This document shows positions 21,870-35,127 of a DNA stretch of 64,000 nucleotides, piece after piece. The position numbers and the translations under genes are program-made. This DNA is from Toxorhynchites rutilus septentrionalis (taxonomy: Eukaryota > Arthropoda > Insecta > Diptera > Culicidae): contig NC_073746.1 in assembly GCF_029784135.1 (NCBI RefSeq), positions 259,446,994-259,510,993 on the forward strand, in the 5' to 3' direction. Under the pieces are notes generated by a model. The model did no database searches. It was not told the DNA's origin and saw only the letters and a list, made by a program, of their open reading frames with translations. The first letter of the stretch is position 1. Each line of letters starts with the position of its first letter.

Positions 21870-23132
21870 AAATTGTGTATCAAATCTTTCACTATTTCTA
21901 ATAGTCCTACGTCAAAAGCTACAATGTCAGTCTGGTTATTTAATAATCACACCTTGTGTTCAAATTTCTCATACTGCTGCCGATGAAACAATAGTAAATT
22001 TTCTATGTGTTTCTAAATATATTTCGATTTCTGAGATGAAATAATATCAATATTCAATATGCTCGAGCACAACAATGTAGCACACAAAAAAGCGTGTATA
22101 TCCCAAATTGATACTTTTGGGGCTGGAAAGCAGCAGTAACGGCATCGAACGTAACATTCAATACACAATATTACTTTCGCCGAACAGCAAAAAAAAGGTA
22201 GTTTCCGTTGCTCGTGCTGATGTGTATGTTTGTTTTCCTCGCACCAGATTACCTAACCGTGGAATGGCTGCTAGCGGTGGAATTTGATGAGTCAGGATAT
22301 TAAACGATGAGCATCATATTTGTGTATTCTCGGCAAAAAAAACACGGCAAAACAGAAGCACTACGTTCGAGTGGGGTATTTCAATATTTGAGTAATACAT
22401 TTGTGAAGATCAAAAGTTTCACCAATGTGGGGGGTTGGATTCAATCGCAGGCGATAGGGCTGGTTCCATAGAGGGGATCGTACGGTGGTTAGGTGGTATG
22501 TAATTGTTTCTCAACAGGGAAGGGGAAAATTTAACCTCCGTACTGGAACATAAAACTGAATTGCTGCGGAGTTTGGATTTTGTTACTTCTCTCCTGCCCG
22601 AAACGATTGGAGGGTTTATGTTTGTTTGTTAAGGTCTAGTTCCGAAGGTTAATGATTGCTTGATGTTTTCCATCGGGTTACTTTTCAAATCAGACAGAGA
22701 TATGGCATGGGGAAATTCATCTGAATTCCTCAGGAAGTGTATTTTTTTTTGGGGTTTTATACAAAAAAAACCCAGACCTATAAGACGTATAATGCAATGT
22801 GAAAAAACACCAAAAATCGAAGGCCATTTGAATTACAGTTAAAGCCAGACCCATTGTATTCCACCTTTCTCGCCTGATAGGAATGTTTGCTATTAATTTT
22901 CTGTCATAATAAATTTCACAATAGCGTTCGAATTACCTACCGTTCACATTTCTCATTTTTTTCGCCCGCATATTTTTGGCCGCCTATCATTCTTACCTCA
23001 ATAATTCAAAATGCATTCACATATATTGTTCGGTTACGCACAGTTCGACGAATCGGGGATGATTTATACTGTCCGAACCGTGCCCAGTGTTTGCGCTGCT
23101 AGGACTTTTTTTAACTTTATACCTCTCGGAAT
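21870..23132. other. Mostly unique sequence between the direct repeats
   Basis: There is one GTCCTACGTC palindrome half at 21903. Otherwise the sequence is not repeated elsewhere in the window and no coding frame is convincing. It is probably host DNA. Confidence 0.4.
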
Positions 23133-23258
23133 GTCGATGGAGTGGGGGAGCACCTAGACGATTCAGTAGAGAGATAATTAAATGAATAATTGTCATTTTA
23201 ATCCGCTCAACGCACCCCGAGTGACGTTTCACGCATTGGATGAGGCAGGTCATCTTGC
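23133..23258. repeat. Local direct repeat, right copy
   Basis: This is the second copy of 21752-21869 with a few substitutions and small indels, in the same orientation. Confidence 0.85.
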
Positions 23259-24700
23259 TCTAGGCTGCGTCACATGGCAAACACGCGAGTGACAAGCACT
23301 TAGTGAGGGAGGAACCACTGTAGGCTGTTGGTGTTATTCTCTTCAACTGGTATGAAGGATTACGAAAAATAATGTTTCTATATAGGAATCAGCTCCAAAC
23401 ACGCTTTTCATTTCATGTTGCGTAGAACCCCCCTAATATGTTTTCATCTCGCCACGAAACTAAATATATTCGCCAGGCTGGAAATGACAGATAGTATGTG
23501 CCTGGTGAAAAATAACTTTTGTCGGTTTCAATTCATCAGCAACTCTAGTATGGCCCGGTTTGTTTGCAATTAATAGATTTAATTAAATGGAACTTTTAAT
23601 GTCAAGCCAGGTGTCATAATGAATGATGTTAATTAAAACTGAATCTGCTCGATATGTGCTAGAAATTTCAACATCGTGATTTTTTATTGTGTATTTCAGC
23701 CATTTTGTGGATCCAAAGGACCTATTTCAGCTATTTTTAATTATTTTCTGGGAACCGTTGTACGTGATATTGTTTACTCTCAAACAAAGTCAAAGCAAAA
23801 TCATGCTGGGTTTTGTTTATTTGACTGGGACAGAACGAGAAAGCTGAACTTCAAACGCAGCCTTCGGTCGACAGCCAAACTAAACTAAACTTGCAATTTC
23901 AGATTTCTGGCTCTGACTATGGGGTTTATTTGTTAAGCTCACCAAAACGTGTAGTTGTCGAAAGTTGCATCTTAGGAGCTCTTCACCGTAAATTCAATTT
24001 CCCTTGCCAAACACCACCGTGCATCGCCACCGAGAGAATCAAATTACCAACGTCGGACCTTTGATCCGGAAGCGTTCCAAACAACCATCGGCACAAAGGA
24101 CGCTGTTGTTTGACAGCAGCTCCAGATCGTGATACCTCTGAAACAACGAATATCCAAATGTAGTTCGAGGAGCGCCCAATACTAAATCATTCTCTCTAGA
24201 GGCGGATGTATCGAAATCGGATACGTACCATTGGGATCTCGAAAATCAATTGTCGCTGATGCGTTTTAGTGTTACTGTGAACCAGCAATTTCAAGCGATA
24301 AACGAAAACTGCACCGCATGATTGTGATATTGATGAAGCTGTTGGAAATAGCTTTGGAAATCTTCCTCTTACGGAACATTTACAACCGCTAAGCAATTGT
24401 GTAGCCTTGTTTCAAAATGAGTACAGTTTGATATTCAACCATTATATGGTGGAACCATGGTGAATGAAACTGCAGTTGTGTACGCAATATTGCAAAAAAT
24501 GTTCACGAGAATTTTTTTTAATATCTTGAAAATGAACCTCTCGAAAAATTTTCCTATTCAGCTCTAATTGAGTGAAAATGTATAAATACGAAACAGAAAT
24601 AACAGTACGAACAATAAATTTAAAAAAAATGGGAAGGTGTTAAAACGCTTAGTAATGGTTCCAGTCTGAGAGTTTGTTAATGAATACCGAATTGAAACTT
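23259..24700. other. Unique-looking non-coding sequence
   Basis: No gene is recognised. TTAATTAAAT and TTAATTAAAACTG occur near 23580 and 23630, homeodomain-type sites that are common by chance in AT-rich DNA. A 66-codon minus frame at 24196-24396 is not recognised. Confidence 0.4.
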
Positions 24701-24794
24701 TTTTAACGTAAACGTAGGACTACGTTTAACAGAAAAGAATATGATGTAAAATAACAATTAAAATACTAAACATGTAAGTAATAATGAAAAAATT

Positions 24795-24852
24795 AGAAGT
24801 GGGTTATATCTACGATGTAACCGCAAGGTAGACGTAGATCTACCGCTGGCTT
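24795..24852 (+). repeat. Double-hairpin motif, copy 5
   Basis: Stem GGTTATATC/GATGTAACC with loop TAC, then CGCAAGGTA and the palindrome GTAGATCTAC. It lies about 200 bases 3' of H1 fragment B on the minus strand. Confidence 0.65.
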
Positions 24853-25049
24853 CGTAATCATCTGTTTGAAGTTGCATCTGAATCAATTTTCTATGAATGA
24901 ATGAACAAACTCTTTTGAACTTGTTGGTGGTCCTGAAAAGAACCGATGATTTTGCGTAGTTTTGTAGCAGCAACTGGTTGATACATGATATATTTCGTTC
25001 CCGTGAGAACAATGCTCGAGATTGTGTGTATGTGTGTGAGAGGGAGAAA

Positions 25050-25250
25050 GACGGCCGCTCACTCTTCCTTCCGGTGGACTCCTTTTTGGCTTTAGGGGGA
25101 TCCCTACGCACCGGTGCCCTTTATTTGCACAAACCATTGTTCTTCTCTGGTGCCTTGATTGCGGCCACTATCAGCTCGTTCACCGGTGGATGGTTGGCAG
25201 GCCTTTTTAGCTCCTTGTATACTGTTACTACAAATGCAAGCGAGTAAAGC
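25050..25250 (-). pseudogene. Histone H1 fragment B with internal deletion
   Basis: On the minus strand from about 25200, one frame gives PPVNELIVAAIKAPEKNNGL, the first helix of the H1 winged-helix domain. After a change of frame it gives FVQIKGTGA and then PKAKKESTGRK, the end of the domain and the start of the basic tail. Most of the globular domain between NNGL and VQIKG is missing, so the copy cannot encode a working H1. It shares 3' flanking sequence and the double hairpin with fragment A, so both descend from one H1-containing unit. Confidence 0.75.
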
Positions 25251-25259
25251 GAGCTTGCA

Positions 25260-26036
25260 TGTATCTGATACGATGGTCTCCACAGCCGCATTATTTAGCA
25301 TGCGTGTTCGGGAACATATTCTGAGCAGGAACAAATGCAAGCGAGCAAAAGAAATAGGGGAAGTGGGGACAAATTGGTCATGGGGGGCAAAGTGGTCACC
25401 TGCATGTTTGGTAGTATAACTATTGACTATAGATGCCGTATTGATAATCACCTTATGTTTGAAGAATTTAATAACTTTTGAGTCACCCTGTATTTCAGTA
25501 GAGCTGTCGCATGTCAAAATATAAATAAAAACAGAAATTGCTCTCTCGATTGCCATTCGGCCGTAGTTCTGTGCGCATGGTATCTAAGGAATTTCTCGTG
25601 AAATTTAGTTTATTCAAACTGATATGTTGGCCAAATCATCAGTTTGAGCGACTGTTCACATATTCTAGGGGAGGTGAACAGATATTCCGTTTGATCTCTG
25701 CGATAGATTAGCATAGAACTCACATTGATGTTTGGGGGCAAAGTAGTCATAGGTGAATAACGACTTACAATGTTCTGTTTACTGAAGCTGATATACCTCA
25801 TCACATTCTGCTCTTGAAAAGGTTGCTTTTGTGACTTTGACCATGGAAAAATATGCCATTCCAACTAAACCAAGCCTCATTATGCGGAACGTTATGTGTT
25901 TCTTACTAGTTTTTGTATGCATGAGAAAATTTAAATTGAGACTCTAAACCAAGCTTATTTCATACATGTACCTACTACATCAAATGTGATTTGAGCAAAT
26001 TTGGACGAACAAAACGCATAAATCTATTTCATTTAG
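25260..26036. other. Non-coding, partly repeated sequence 5' of H1 fragment B
   Basis: GCTTGCATGT..CTGATA..ATGG and GTGTTCGGGAACA near 25250-25320 recur at 26425-26495. Overlapping frames of up to 150 codons on the minus strand run across the H1 fragment and are not real genes. Confidence 0.4.
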
Positions 26037-26190
26037 TGGAGGCGATCTGGCGTAGTGGTAACATCCATGCGTCTCACGCTAAAGGTCACGAGTTCAATTC
26101 TCACTCCCGACATTCTTCCAAAAATGGAAGTAAAAAAGTGACGAATCAGCCAAATGAGTTGAAAATCACTATAATACAGATAAAAAAAAA
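26037..26190 (+). mobile_element. tRNA-derived SINE
   Basis: Internal RNA polymerase III promoter boxes are present: A box TGGCGTAGTGGT near 26048 and B box GAGTTCAATTC near 26091, about 40 bases apart as in tRNA genes. The body after the tRNA-like part ends in an A-rich run ((A)10 at 26181-26190). The cloverleaf is not maintained, so this is a SINE and not a tRNA gene. Confidence 0.75.
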
Positions 26191-26770
26191 ATATTCCCCC
26201 ACTAGGTGACCTCCAAGCAAAAAAAATGTTCGATTTTTCACTTTTTTCTAAAGATGAAAAATGAACTATTTTGAATTTTTATAGTGAAAGTCGTTCGCTA
26301 TCTTGAACAACAATGAGTTGAACTATAATATTCTTCGAAAAACGGGAATTTGAGCGCTATGTGGAGGCTGGAAATGGACATATTTCTTAGGGTGACCACT
26401 ATGTCCCCACTTCCCCTAGCAGCTTGCATGTGTCTGCTATGGAGGGTTCTACTGGTGCCTTGATTTTGCGCCCGTGTTCGGGAACACACTCCGATCACCA
26501 CAAAAGCAATCATCATCAATGAGTTAGATTGTATTGATTTCAATAGCTTGCATTCTAAGCAATTTTTGAGCTATTGAAACAAATTTTTGGATCAATAACT
26601 AACAAGCATATAACGCGTACAGTTGGTACTGACAGCTCTACTGGTAACGATCCAGTGACGATTGGAGCGGTCTGACATGTAGGTTGTCAAGGTGACAGTC
26701 CAATCGGGATAAATTAAAAAAAAGCAGTGCATTATACAAGTTTCACTCATTACCGCTCGAAAACCCATAA

Positions 26771-26960
26771 TTTATCTTTCTAATGAAGTCATACCATTCA
26801 TACCATACCATTTTGTTCAGATAGTTAGGAGGTATTAACGTTCCGGCGTAACGCTCTAGTTTTCGAAACTTTGAACTTACACCCCAGTAGAGAAATGAAG
26901 TTCGTAGTCCTACGTCGAAATAGAACGCTTATAAATCGACCATTTTTTGATAGATCGCAA
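26771..26960. repeat. Outlying copy of the 17.7-kb repeat
   Basis: This shares GAGGTATTAACGTTC, TTTTCGAAACTTTGAACTTA, CACCCC.GTA and GTAGTCCTACGTC with 17688-17829. It marks the right edge of the H1-associated block. Confidence 0.6.
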
Positions 26961-27020
26961 AGATGTTTTCATCAATTGATTGTTAATATGCCAACGCGTC
27001 TCAATAAATATATAAAAATA

Positions 27021-27203
27021 CTAGCTGGCCCGGCGAACTTCATCCCGCTCAAAATTAAAATACGGATTCTTTCGAACATTCACGTTTTCTTACCGAGCGA
27101 ACGTTCGTGGGTTCAATCGCAGAACTCTCCATTTATTGATCTTCACAATTTCCATTTACTATAAATTTCGTATTACTTCTACCAAAACTCACCACTATGA
27201 TAT
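27021..27203 (-). mobile_element. Helitron 3' end fragment, minus strand
   Basis: Read on the minus strand it ends GCCGGGCCAGCTAG followed by T, the CTAG terminus and insertion context of Helitrons. The preceding 180 bases match the 3' ends of the Helitrons at 32099 and 47762. The rest of the element is missing. Confidence 0.7.
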
Positions 27204-27904
27204 AAATTCATCATCAAGATTTATTAATCAAGAAGGGGTGTTTTATTAACACGTTGAGCTCCGAATTTTTATTGCTGCGCTTTCTATTAAGCCCGCATGA
27301 AAAGCGTTTGCAAAATATCAGTGTCGGTCTCAGCTCCCAAAGATACTTATTGTATAAATAGAAAATACAACACTTGTCTTGGCTTGTCTTATGACATAAC
27401 AATTTTTTAAACTTATATCTGTAAATAAAATCAGTTCGTTTTTTTGTGTTTGCTAAACTGATTTCAATGATGCGAAAAAAATAATTATCTTTCAGATAAT
27501 TATCACAACAATCATCATCATCATCATAAAAAAGATCATGTGTACTATAAAAAAAACAAATACAATCGAAATCCAATTTTTTTGCAAGTGTAACATAAGA
27601 AGACTATTTCATTGCCCTTAATTTGTTATGTCGATCATTTGAATCTCATCATGTCTCATCTGTTTATTCTTATTAGGCTTTAGCAATTCAGCAGTAACAG
27701 GGCCGAATTTATTCGTGTACATTTTGATTTCAGGTTGTATATTACACAGTAGCCATTTAGGTGTAAGAGTATTCCTATTCTATCGGTACACAACACATGT
27801 CGCCTTTTTTCGTCGTAAGAATATTCCTATTGTTCGAATGTGTACAGTTGGACTATATACACAGCGGTACAGTGGATATGAGGCTTCCATTGTTGTGTTA
27901 TAAA
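27204..27904. other. AT-rich unique sequence
   Basis: No gene is supported. A minus-strand frame of 120 codons at 27214-27576 is composed mainly of AT-rich codons and an (ATC)n stretch and is not recognised. Confidence 0.35.
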
Positions 27905-28097
27905 TAGCACCAATTACCGATGCAGCAGACCGTAATGTGAACGGTAAGGGATTACCGGATTACCGTCACATGTTGAGTGTTGCGTGGACATAGTAGCTAA
28001 AATAACACACAAAAATTGTCAGTTGAGGGCCCTGAGTTATAAGCTTACGATCGTTCGCTTAGTAGCGGAAACGCAACCAATTAGGCTACGAAGACCC
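27905..28097 (-). mobile_element. tRNA-derived SINE, second family, minus-strand copy
   Basis: On the minus strand: GTAGCCTAATTGGTTGCG (A box TAGCCTAATTGG), then a weak B box and CAGGGCCCTCA, ending near TGTCCACGCAACA. It is similar along its length to 50498-50668. The shared order and absence of coding content support a SINE. Confidence 0.65.
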
Positions 28098-28137
28098 CTT
28101 TATGTTATAAATGTTATGTTATTAGTCATGAATTTTA

Positions 28138-28275
28138 GAAAAAAGTGGAAAAAATAATTTTTCGGACAACCCAAAAATGGTCACCCTAACGAAAAAATAA
28201 ACAAATACGGGTATAATGTTTTGCAATAAAGAACAAAATCACCACTTTTCACGAAAATCTGAGAACTACTATATC
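28138..28275 (-). repeat. Partial arm of the 13.9-kb foldback family
   Basis: AATACGGGTATAATGTTTTGC, ACTTTTCACGAAAATCTGAG and ACTATATC match the right arm of the element at 13895-14765. Confidence 0.6.
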
Positions 28276-28570
28276 CTGACGTTTCAAGCAATTTTAAGAT
28301 ATTCATATGGCAAAAAAAAAATTTTTTTAATCCTGATTTCATGTCCTCCCTTCGTTAGGTAATTTTTCGGTTTTCAAAAAACTCAAATGTTGACGCTTGC
28401 GACACTAATAAGTCCGATTGAACTAATCAACATTACGCAGGAAGTCTGTATGAAAAATCGAGAAGACAATTTTCGTTGGCATCCTAATCCATACTATTTG
28501 CCTCGTATTCCGAAAAAAAAACGAAAAAAGTCCCCGAGAGTCGACTTTTGACAAAAAGAATTGTTTCGAG

Positions 28571-28898
28571 ATGATAGTAGATCCCGACGTTTCATGCATT
28601 TTGAAGACATTTGACATTAAAAAAATTGAAAACTCCGATTTCAAGTACTCCTTCTTGGGTGATTTTTCGGTCCGCGATAATGCACCGGCTCATCGAAACT
28701 TCATTGTGAACGAATTTTTGACCAAAAAAGGTACGAATGTGATTGAACAAGCCCCGTAGAACTCCCCATGTGACTTTTTTTGTATATCCGAAAGCCAAAT
28801 TACCGCTTCAAAGGACCCGTTTCGACAGTATTGAAGACATTAAAACGAATTCGCTGCGTGAACTGAAGGCAATTCCTGAATACAGCTATAATCAGTAA
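28571..28898 (+). pseudogene. Mariner transposase relic
   Basis: The frame contains FSVRDNAPAHRNFIVNEFL, where VRDNAPAH carries the second catalytic aspartate of mariner transposases. It is followed by NVIEQAP, then frame changes into YPKAKLPLQRTRFDSIEDIK and LRELKAIPE, all in normal order. The HTH domain, the first aspartate and the C-terminus are missing. Several stops are present and it is dead. Confidence 0.8.
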
Positions 28899-30572
28899 AA
28901 AATAACTCATGATTTTCAATTGACTTGAATCGACCATGGCATGGATGCATAATTTTTTCATATTGAATTAGTGTAAATTATGTGAGCTATAACATTGTAT
29001 ACTGGGTTGCCAACTATAATTTCCAAAAATCAGGAAGAATGAAAATAAAAATCAGGATATTTCAGGAAAGCTCATATTGGTTTGTTTGAAAAGTTAATGT
29101 CGATTTTTTGGAAAAAAAACGTCATTTTCAATCAAAGCCTTACAATTTTATTTTATATCCATAGTTCTGTTCCACAATCTTTCGTCATCTTTCGAACAGC
29201 TTAAATATTTTATCCTCTTAGAACATCTTTGCTTCCTCGTCGAAAACTGCTGCAATCCATACATGTGAGAATTTCAAATCCCACCAGAAACAAAGTAGAT
29301 CTTTCCTCGGGCGAAGACCGGATATGTAACAGAATTAATAAGAATGGTATAAATCCTCGCATAAGCGGAAATGCTAGTGATTCGCCTGACCTTTTGATCG
29401 TTTATATTTTTTCCGAAAACCTACAGCATCACTACAATCAGTTGCAGAGAAATAAACATTAAAATTTTCACTGAGTCCATCGTCCATGCTTTGGAATGAA
29501 ACTTTACTCAACAAATGAGGAAAGCATATCAGCAGTGGAATACTTGTTGATTTTTTCCTAATTTTTATGATATTTAGTACAGTTATTCTGCGGATTCCAA
29601 ATTTTCTCTTGAGTAATTTTACACTCTGAAAAGTATTCCTGCACCTAAAGTTAATCTTTAGCACATGTTATGGCATCCCGATTTATTACATTAAATGAGT
29701 CGAAAAATAACATATCATTTGTATAATATATATGCTAGAGATATGAGCAAGCGAAACAGGAGACACATTTAAATGAAAGCATATGAAAGTTTTTCGTATA
29801 GTTTGCCAAATACACGACCCAGACAGAGAAAGATATATTCTCGCATACATACAGACCTTTGTTTTTAAGCTTTTAAAACAGCTAATTATTTACGTATTTG
29901 GAGGGTCAACGCTAGTTTGAGTGTACATTAACTCATTAATTAACTAAACTCTGGGGATACATCTACATACACATTATCCTCAATAAAGCTATGTTGTTCC
30001 TCAAACTTCATCTCGTTGTAATTTCATGAATTCGTCACACAATCTGGCTTCATGAAATTTTCTAGCATTTTTTTGAAAAGCCACGAAACAATTGAGGGTA
30101 GAGATAAAAAAGTTAAGTACAGCTTTGCGTCTAGAGAATTTAACTTAATGTAAGATATATACAAGTGCGAACCGGAGAACTAAATATCATGACAGAAAAC
30201 TTTAGCATGGAAACCAGTATATTTATTACAAATGATGTAAAGAGTACAAAAATCAGGAAAAAACATCAAGATCATTTCTGAAAAATCAGGATAAATTGAG
30301 CGTTCGTCAGGAAATAATGGAGTGTGCTAAACAGTCTTTCATGATTTTAATGGATTTATATGAACCTTGAACATTTGTAAAATTTGTTGTGATTTTCATG
30401 AAATAATATCCATACATTTCAATTCGTTGGTTTTCTAAAATCTTCTAACATTTAACCGTTTTCCTTTTCAAGATGCTGTTATTACTGACAACACTAATTG
30501 TTGACTTTTTTCAATCGCTGTCTGTACCGAACATAAATGTGATTTGAAATTATTCTGACTCATATCTATCAA
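28899..30572. repeat. Left partner of a diverged paralogous block, with an insertion
   Basis: Bases 28899-29005 and 30340-30570 correspond in order to 32255-32400 and 32517-32755 (for example TGAC..AATCGACCATGGCATGG and TTTTCAAGATGCTGTTATTA). The 1.3 kb between them here is absent from the other copy. That insert begins TGGGTTGCCAAC and is bordered by AAATCAGGA motifs, so it may be a non-coding element. Confidence 0.65.
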
Positions 30573-32099
<1,527 letters not shown>

Positions 32100-32254
32100 T
32101 AAATAATATAAATAATATAAATTTAGATCATAAAAAAAAACATTTTCTTTAAAAACACAAATTCCGGTATATATTTTATGTATATTGACAGAATATACTT
32201 TCGCCGTTACATGCTCACTAAAACATTGTTTGATTATGAACTTAGTAGTACATA

Positions 32255-32755
32255 ATCAATCATATCAGTAAAAAATTACTCTTGATTTTTAATTGACTTC
32301 AATCGACCATGGCATGGATGCACCTAAAGGTACATCATCTTCTCATATTCAATTGGTGTAAATTATGTGAGCTATACCATTGTATATAATGGTCTATAGA
32401 AGCAAAATACTGCCGTCACATCTAAAAATAGATAGGGGATGTCCATACAACAAGTGGACAGATTTTGAATATTTTTTTTTACTCTCCCACCCTCTACGTG
32501 GACAATGACTTATAGTTTTTCATGGACTTCTCAGAATCTTGAACATTTGTTAAACTTGTTGTGGTTTTCATGAAATAATACTCATACATTTCAATTTGTT
32601 GGTTTTCGTAAATCTTCGTTTAATTCGTATAAAATTTAATCGTTCTCCTTTTCAAGATGCTGTTATTACTGACAACACTAGTGGCTGACTGTTTTCAATC
32701 GCTGTCAGTACCGAACATAAATGTGATTTGAAATCATCTGACCCATATGAATAAT
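32255..32755. repeat. Right partner of the diverged paralogous block
   Basis: This matches 28899-29005 and 30340-30570 without the large insertion. It has its own small insert at 32400-32516 with the GTCCA..GTGGAC motif seen also at 36560-36730. Confidence 0.65.
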
Positions 32756-34950
32756 AATTTACGCTCGAACAAAATCACACTTTTCAAAGGACCTTACAAT
32801 TATTATATTCAAACCACCATACATATATTCGAAGGTGGGATACATTTATTCAAATCTTTCATGTGAGTCAAGCGGCCGGACAGTCATACACCGTTGAGAT
32901 TGCATGTGTATTCCAGGACAGCTCTTGTCATGTTTGCTTTCCGCAGTGCAGTTCAATTTCACTGATGGTCAATGGCGATCATCGAACAAAAAGGTACTGC
33001 ACGAAGCCAAATGCTTAGATTTACTTCTGTCAGACGATGTGTCGAAACAGGAAATGATTCCTGTTCCACATCGTGCACCTAGTAATGTGACTCGTTGAAT
33101 TCGTCCCAATCTTATTGAATATTGATTACGGTCCGAAATTGATACGGAAGGCGAGCCCAGCACTTGCCCCACCCTGCAGCGGAGAAACACCGCTTGATCC
33201 TGCAACTATATGCATCCAAAGCCGTCTAATTTACATCCTCACCGCTGCAGATACATTCGAGACTACCACACGAACTTTACACACCGATGGAGTGCAAATT
33301 GGAAACGACCGCTCTGTGGTGCCGATAGAGCACCAAGGCACGGACAGCTCTGCAGAGACTTAATCCTTCCAGTCACACACGGGTCCGATAGTGAACCATT
33401 TGCACACCCATCCAGGAATACCAACATCCGAGTCTGGACGCTCCATCGGATTTGGTTTTGGGTTGGAAATCCGAATTAATTGTAGCATAAGCCAACCACT
33501 GGGGTGCGCTTTCCCGTTGGCCTCGCTGTTAAGAAATTAGAGAATTTCATTGAATTAAATCACTCCAAGATTCTCGGAAAGCATCATTACAAATGAGAAA
33601 CACGTATCAGAAGTTTGATGTTTGGTTCACTATTGAACCTTTGATGTATTCAATTTATTCGAATGAACAGAAAGATGTGAAGGATTGGAACTGGCTAAGG
33701 ATGCTGCCTCGTAGTGAGGCAGTAGAATGACAGTGGTAGTAGAATAATATATCTTCTCCTCGAATCGTCAGGGATATTCATCGTCGCGAGGGAAAGCATT
33801 ATTAATTTGCACGTACTCTAATTATCCTCCCATAAAAAAGACGCACAGCGGAGTCAAGCAGGATACTAACGGTATCCAACCCATTACAAACGAGAATCTA
33901 TAATGTTACCAACGTCAAAGCGATTAATTTGGGCAGTGTTCAGGGCGGTGTGGCAGGCTTTCGCGTACCGAAACGGCTCTTTTTTATTCGGTTGAAATTG
34001 ACAATGAAAGTGCGCGGCGTAAAGCTCAAAAAAGGTTTATTACTTCCCCATTTTTTAGACTTCTGCCGCTGTTCCGGCCGTAAAATTGTAATCATGTAGC
34101 AACCCGGTTCCCTCTTCCCTGGATGTCAACAACAACGAGCATATTTTATGGGCTTGTTTATGGCTCTCGCAAGTGGTTGTCGACATCAGTGCCACCAAGT
34201 GAACCGCGAACAGGGAAGAAGAGTGGGTTCCTCGAAACCAATATTTGAACGGCGGACTGAGCGAGCGGGAGGGCTTACGATGATGTACCCGTTGATGAGT
34301 AATGAATTTATTTTTATAGTTGTGGCTTATTGCCGTGGATGAAGGTGCTGTTTCTGAGATGATGTCCTCCGCGAGATGGCAGCTTGTTGCTTTAATGTAG
34401 ATTTGTACATAAAATAATTACTTCTATTCTATTGGTGACCGAAAGGGTTCATAAAATTATTTATTCATTGTGTTTTTTATGGAAAAACACCCGATATGAG
34501 CTAATACCAGATGTAACATCTTCCATCTACAACACGCTATCAATTCTTCGAAGCGACTTATCTCTCGAACTTCGCGCCGGGCAAAGCCTCTGTGTGGTTA
34601 TTGACTGTTCGCTGACTGCCAAGCCTAGTTAATAGTTCAATCATTTGTTTTAGAACCACATAATTTCATTTGACGCATTTGCGAGAAAAGCGTAAACAAT
34701 TGGTTTTCTCGAAATTTTGACTTGATCCTCCTATTTGTTGGTATCAGGTTCGGTTATTACATCCAAAGCATTTAATGTGAAATCACCTTTTCATCAATAT
34801 ATAGCAGTTTAAGCTTATAATACAACGCTTTGAAGTTGATGGACTTGATGGTTTTTTCCAAACAAACAGAGCTATAGTATATAAGTATGTTTTAAAGTGA
34901 TTCAATTCAATTTTACGTTTAATGTTCATAATGATGATACCAAGTATGAA
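32756..34950. other. Unique, GC-richer sequence with no recognised gene
   Basis: Short overlapping frames (60-90 codons) lie at 32904-33479 and 34148-34342, none of a known family and several on opposite strands. Composition and lack of repeats suggest host DNA (intron, UTR or intergenic). Confidence 0.4.
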
Positions 34951-35127
34951 TAGGGCTGTTCATAAGTTATGTTCTGTATTAAAGGAGTGAGGGGTAAGGG
35001 GGGTCGGATAAGTATTATTTGTTTGACTCTTAATATTTAAGGAACACAAAAACACGATACGGAGGATTTTAAAACAGATTATCTTAAAGATTTGAAAATA
35101 CTTTTTGCGTTACGTAATATATGAGAA
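34951..35127. mobile_element. Possible MITE with GTTCATAA/TTACGTAA ends
   Basis: The left GGGCTGTTCATAAGTTATGT and the right TTTTGCGTTACGTAATATAT form an imperfect inverted pair around a G-rich centre, a layout common for insect MITEs. Bases 62845-62960 look similar. Confidence 0.4.

Noticed and set aside
24000..24200. Possible histone H3-like sequence on the minus strand
   Set aside because: A few words (RYHDLELL) resemble H3, but the order and the rest of the protein do not fit.
26037..26110. tRNA gene
   Set aside because: Polymerase III boxes are present, but the acceptor and anticodon stems do not pair well and a SINE body with an A-rich tail follows.
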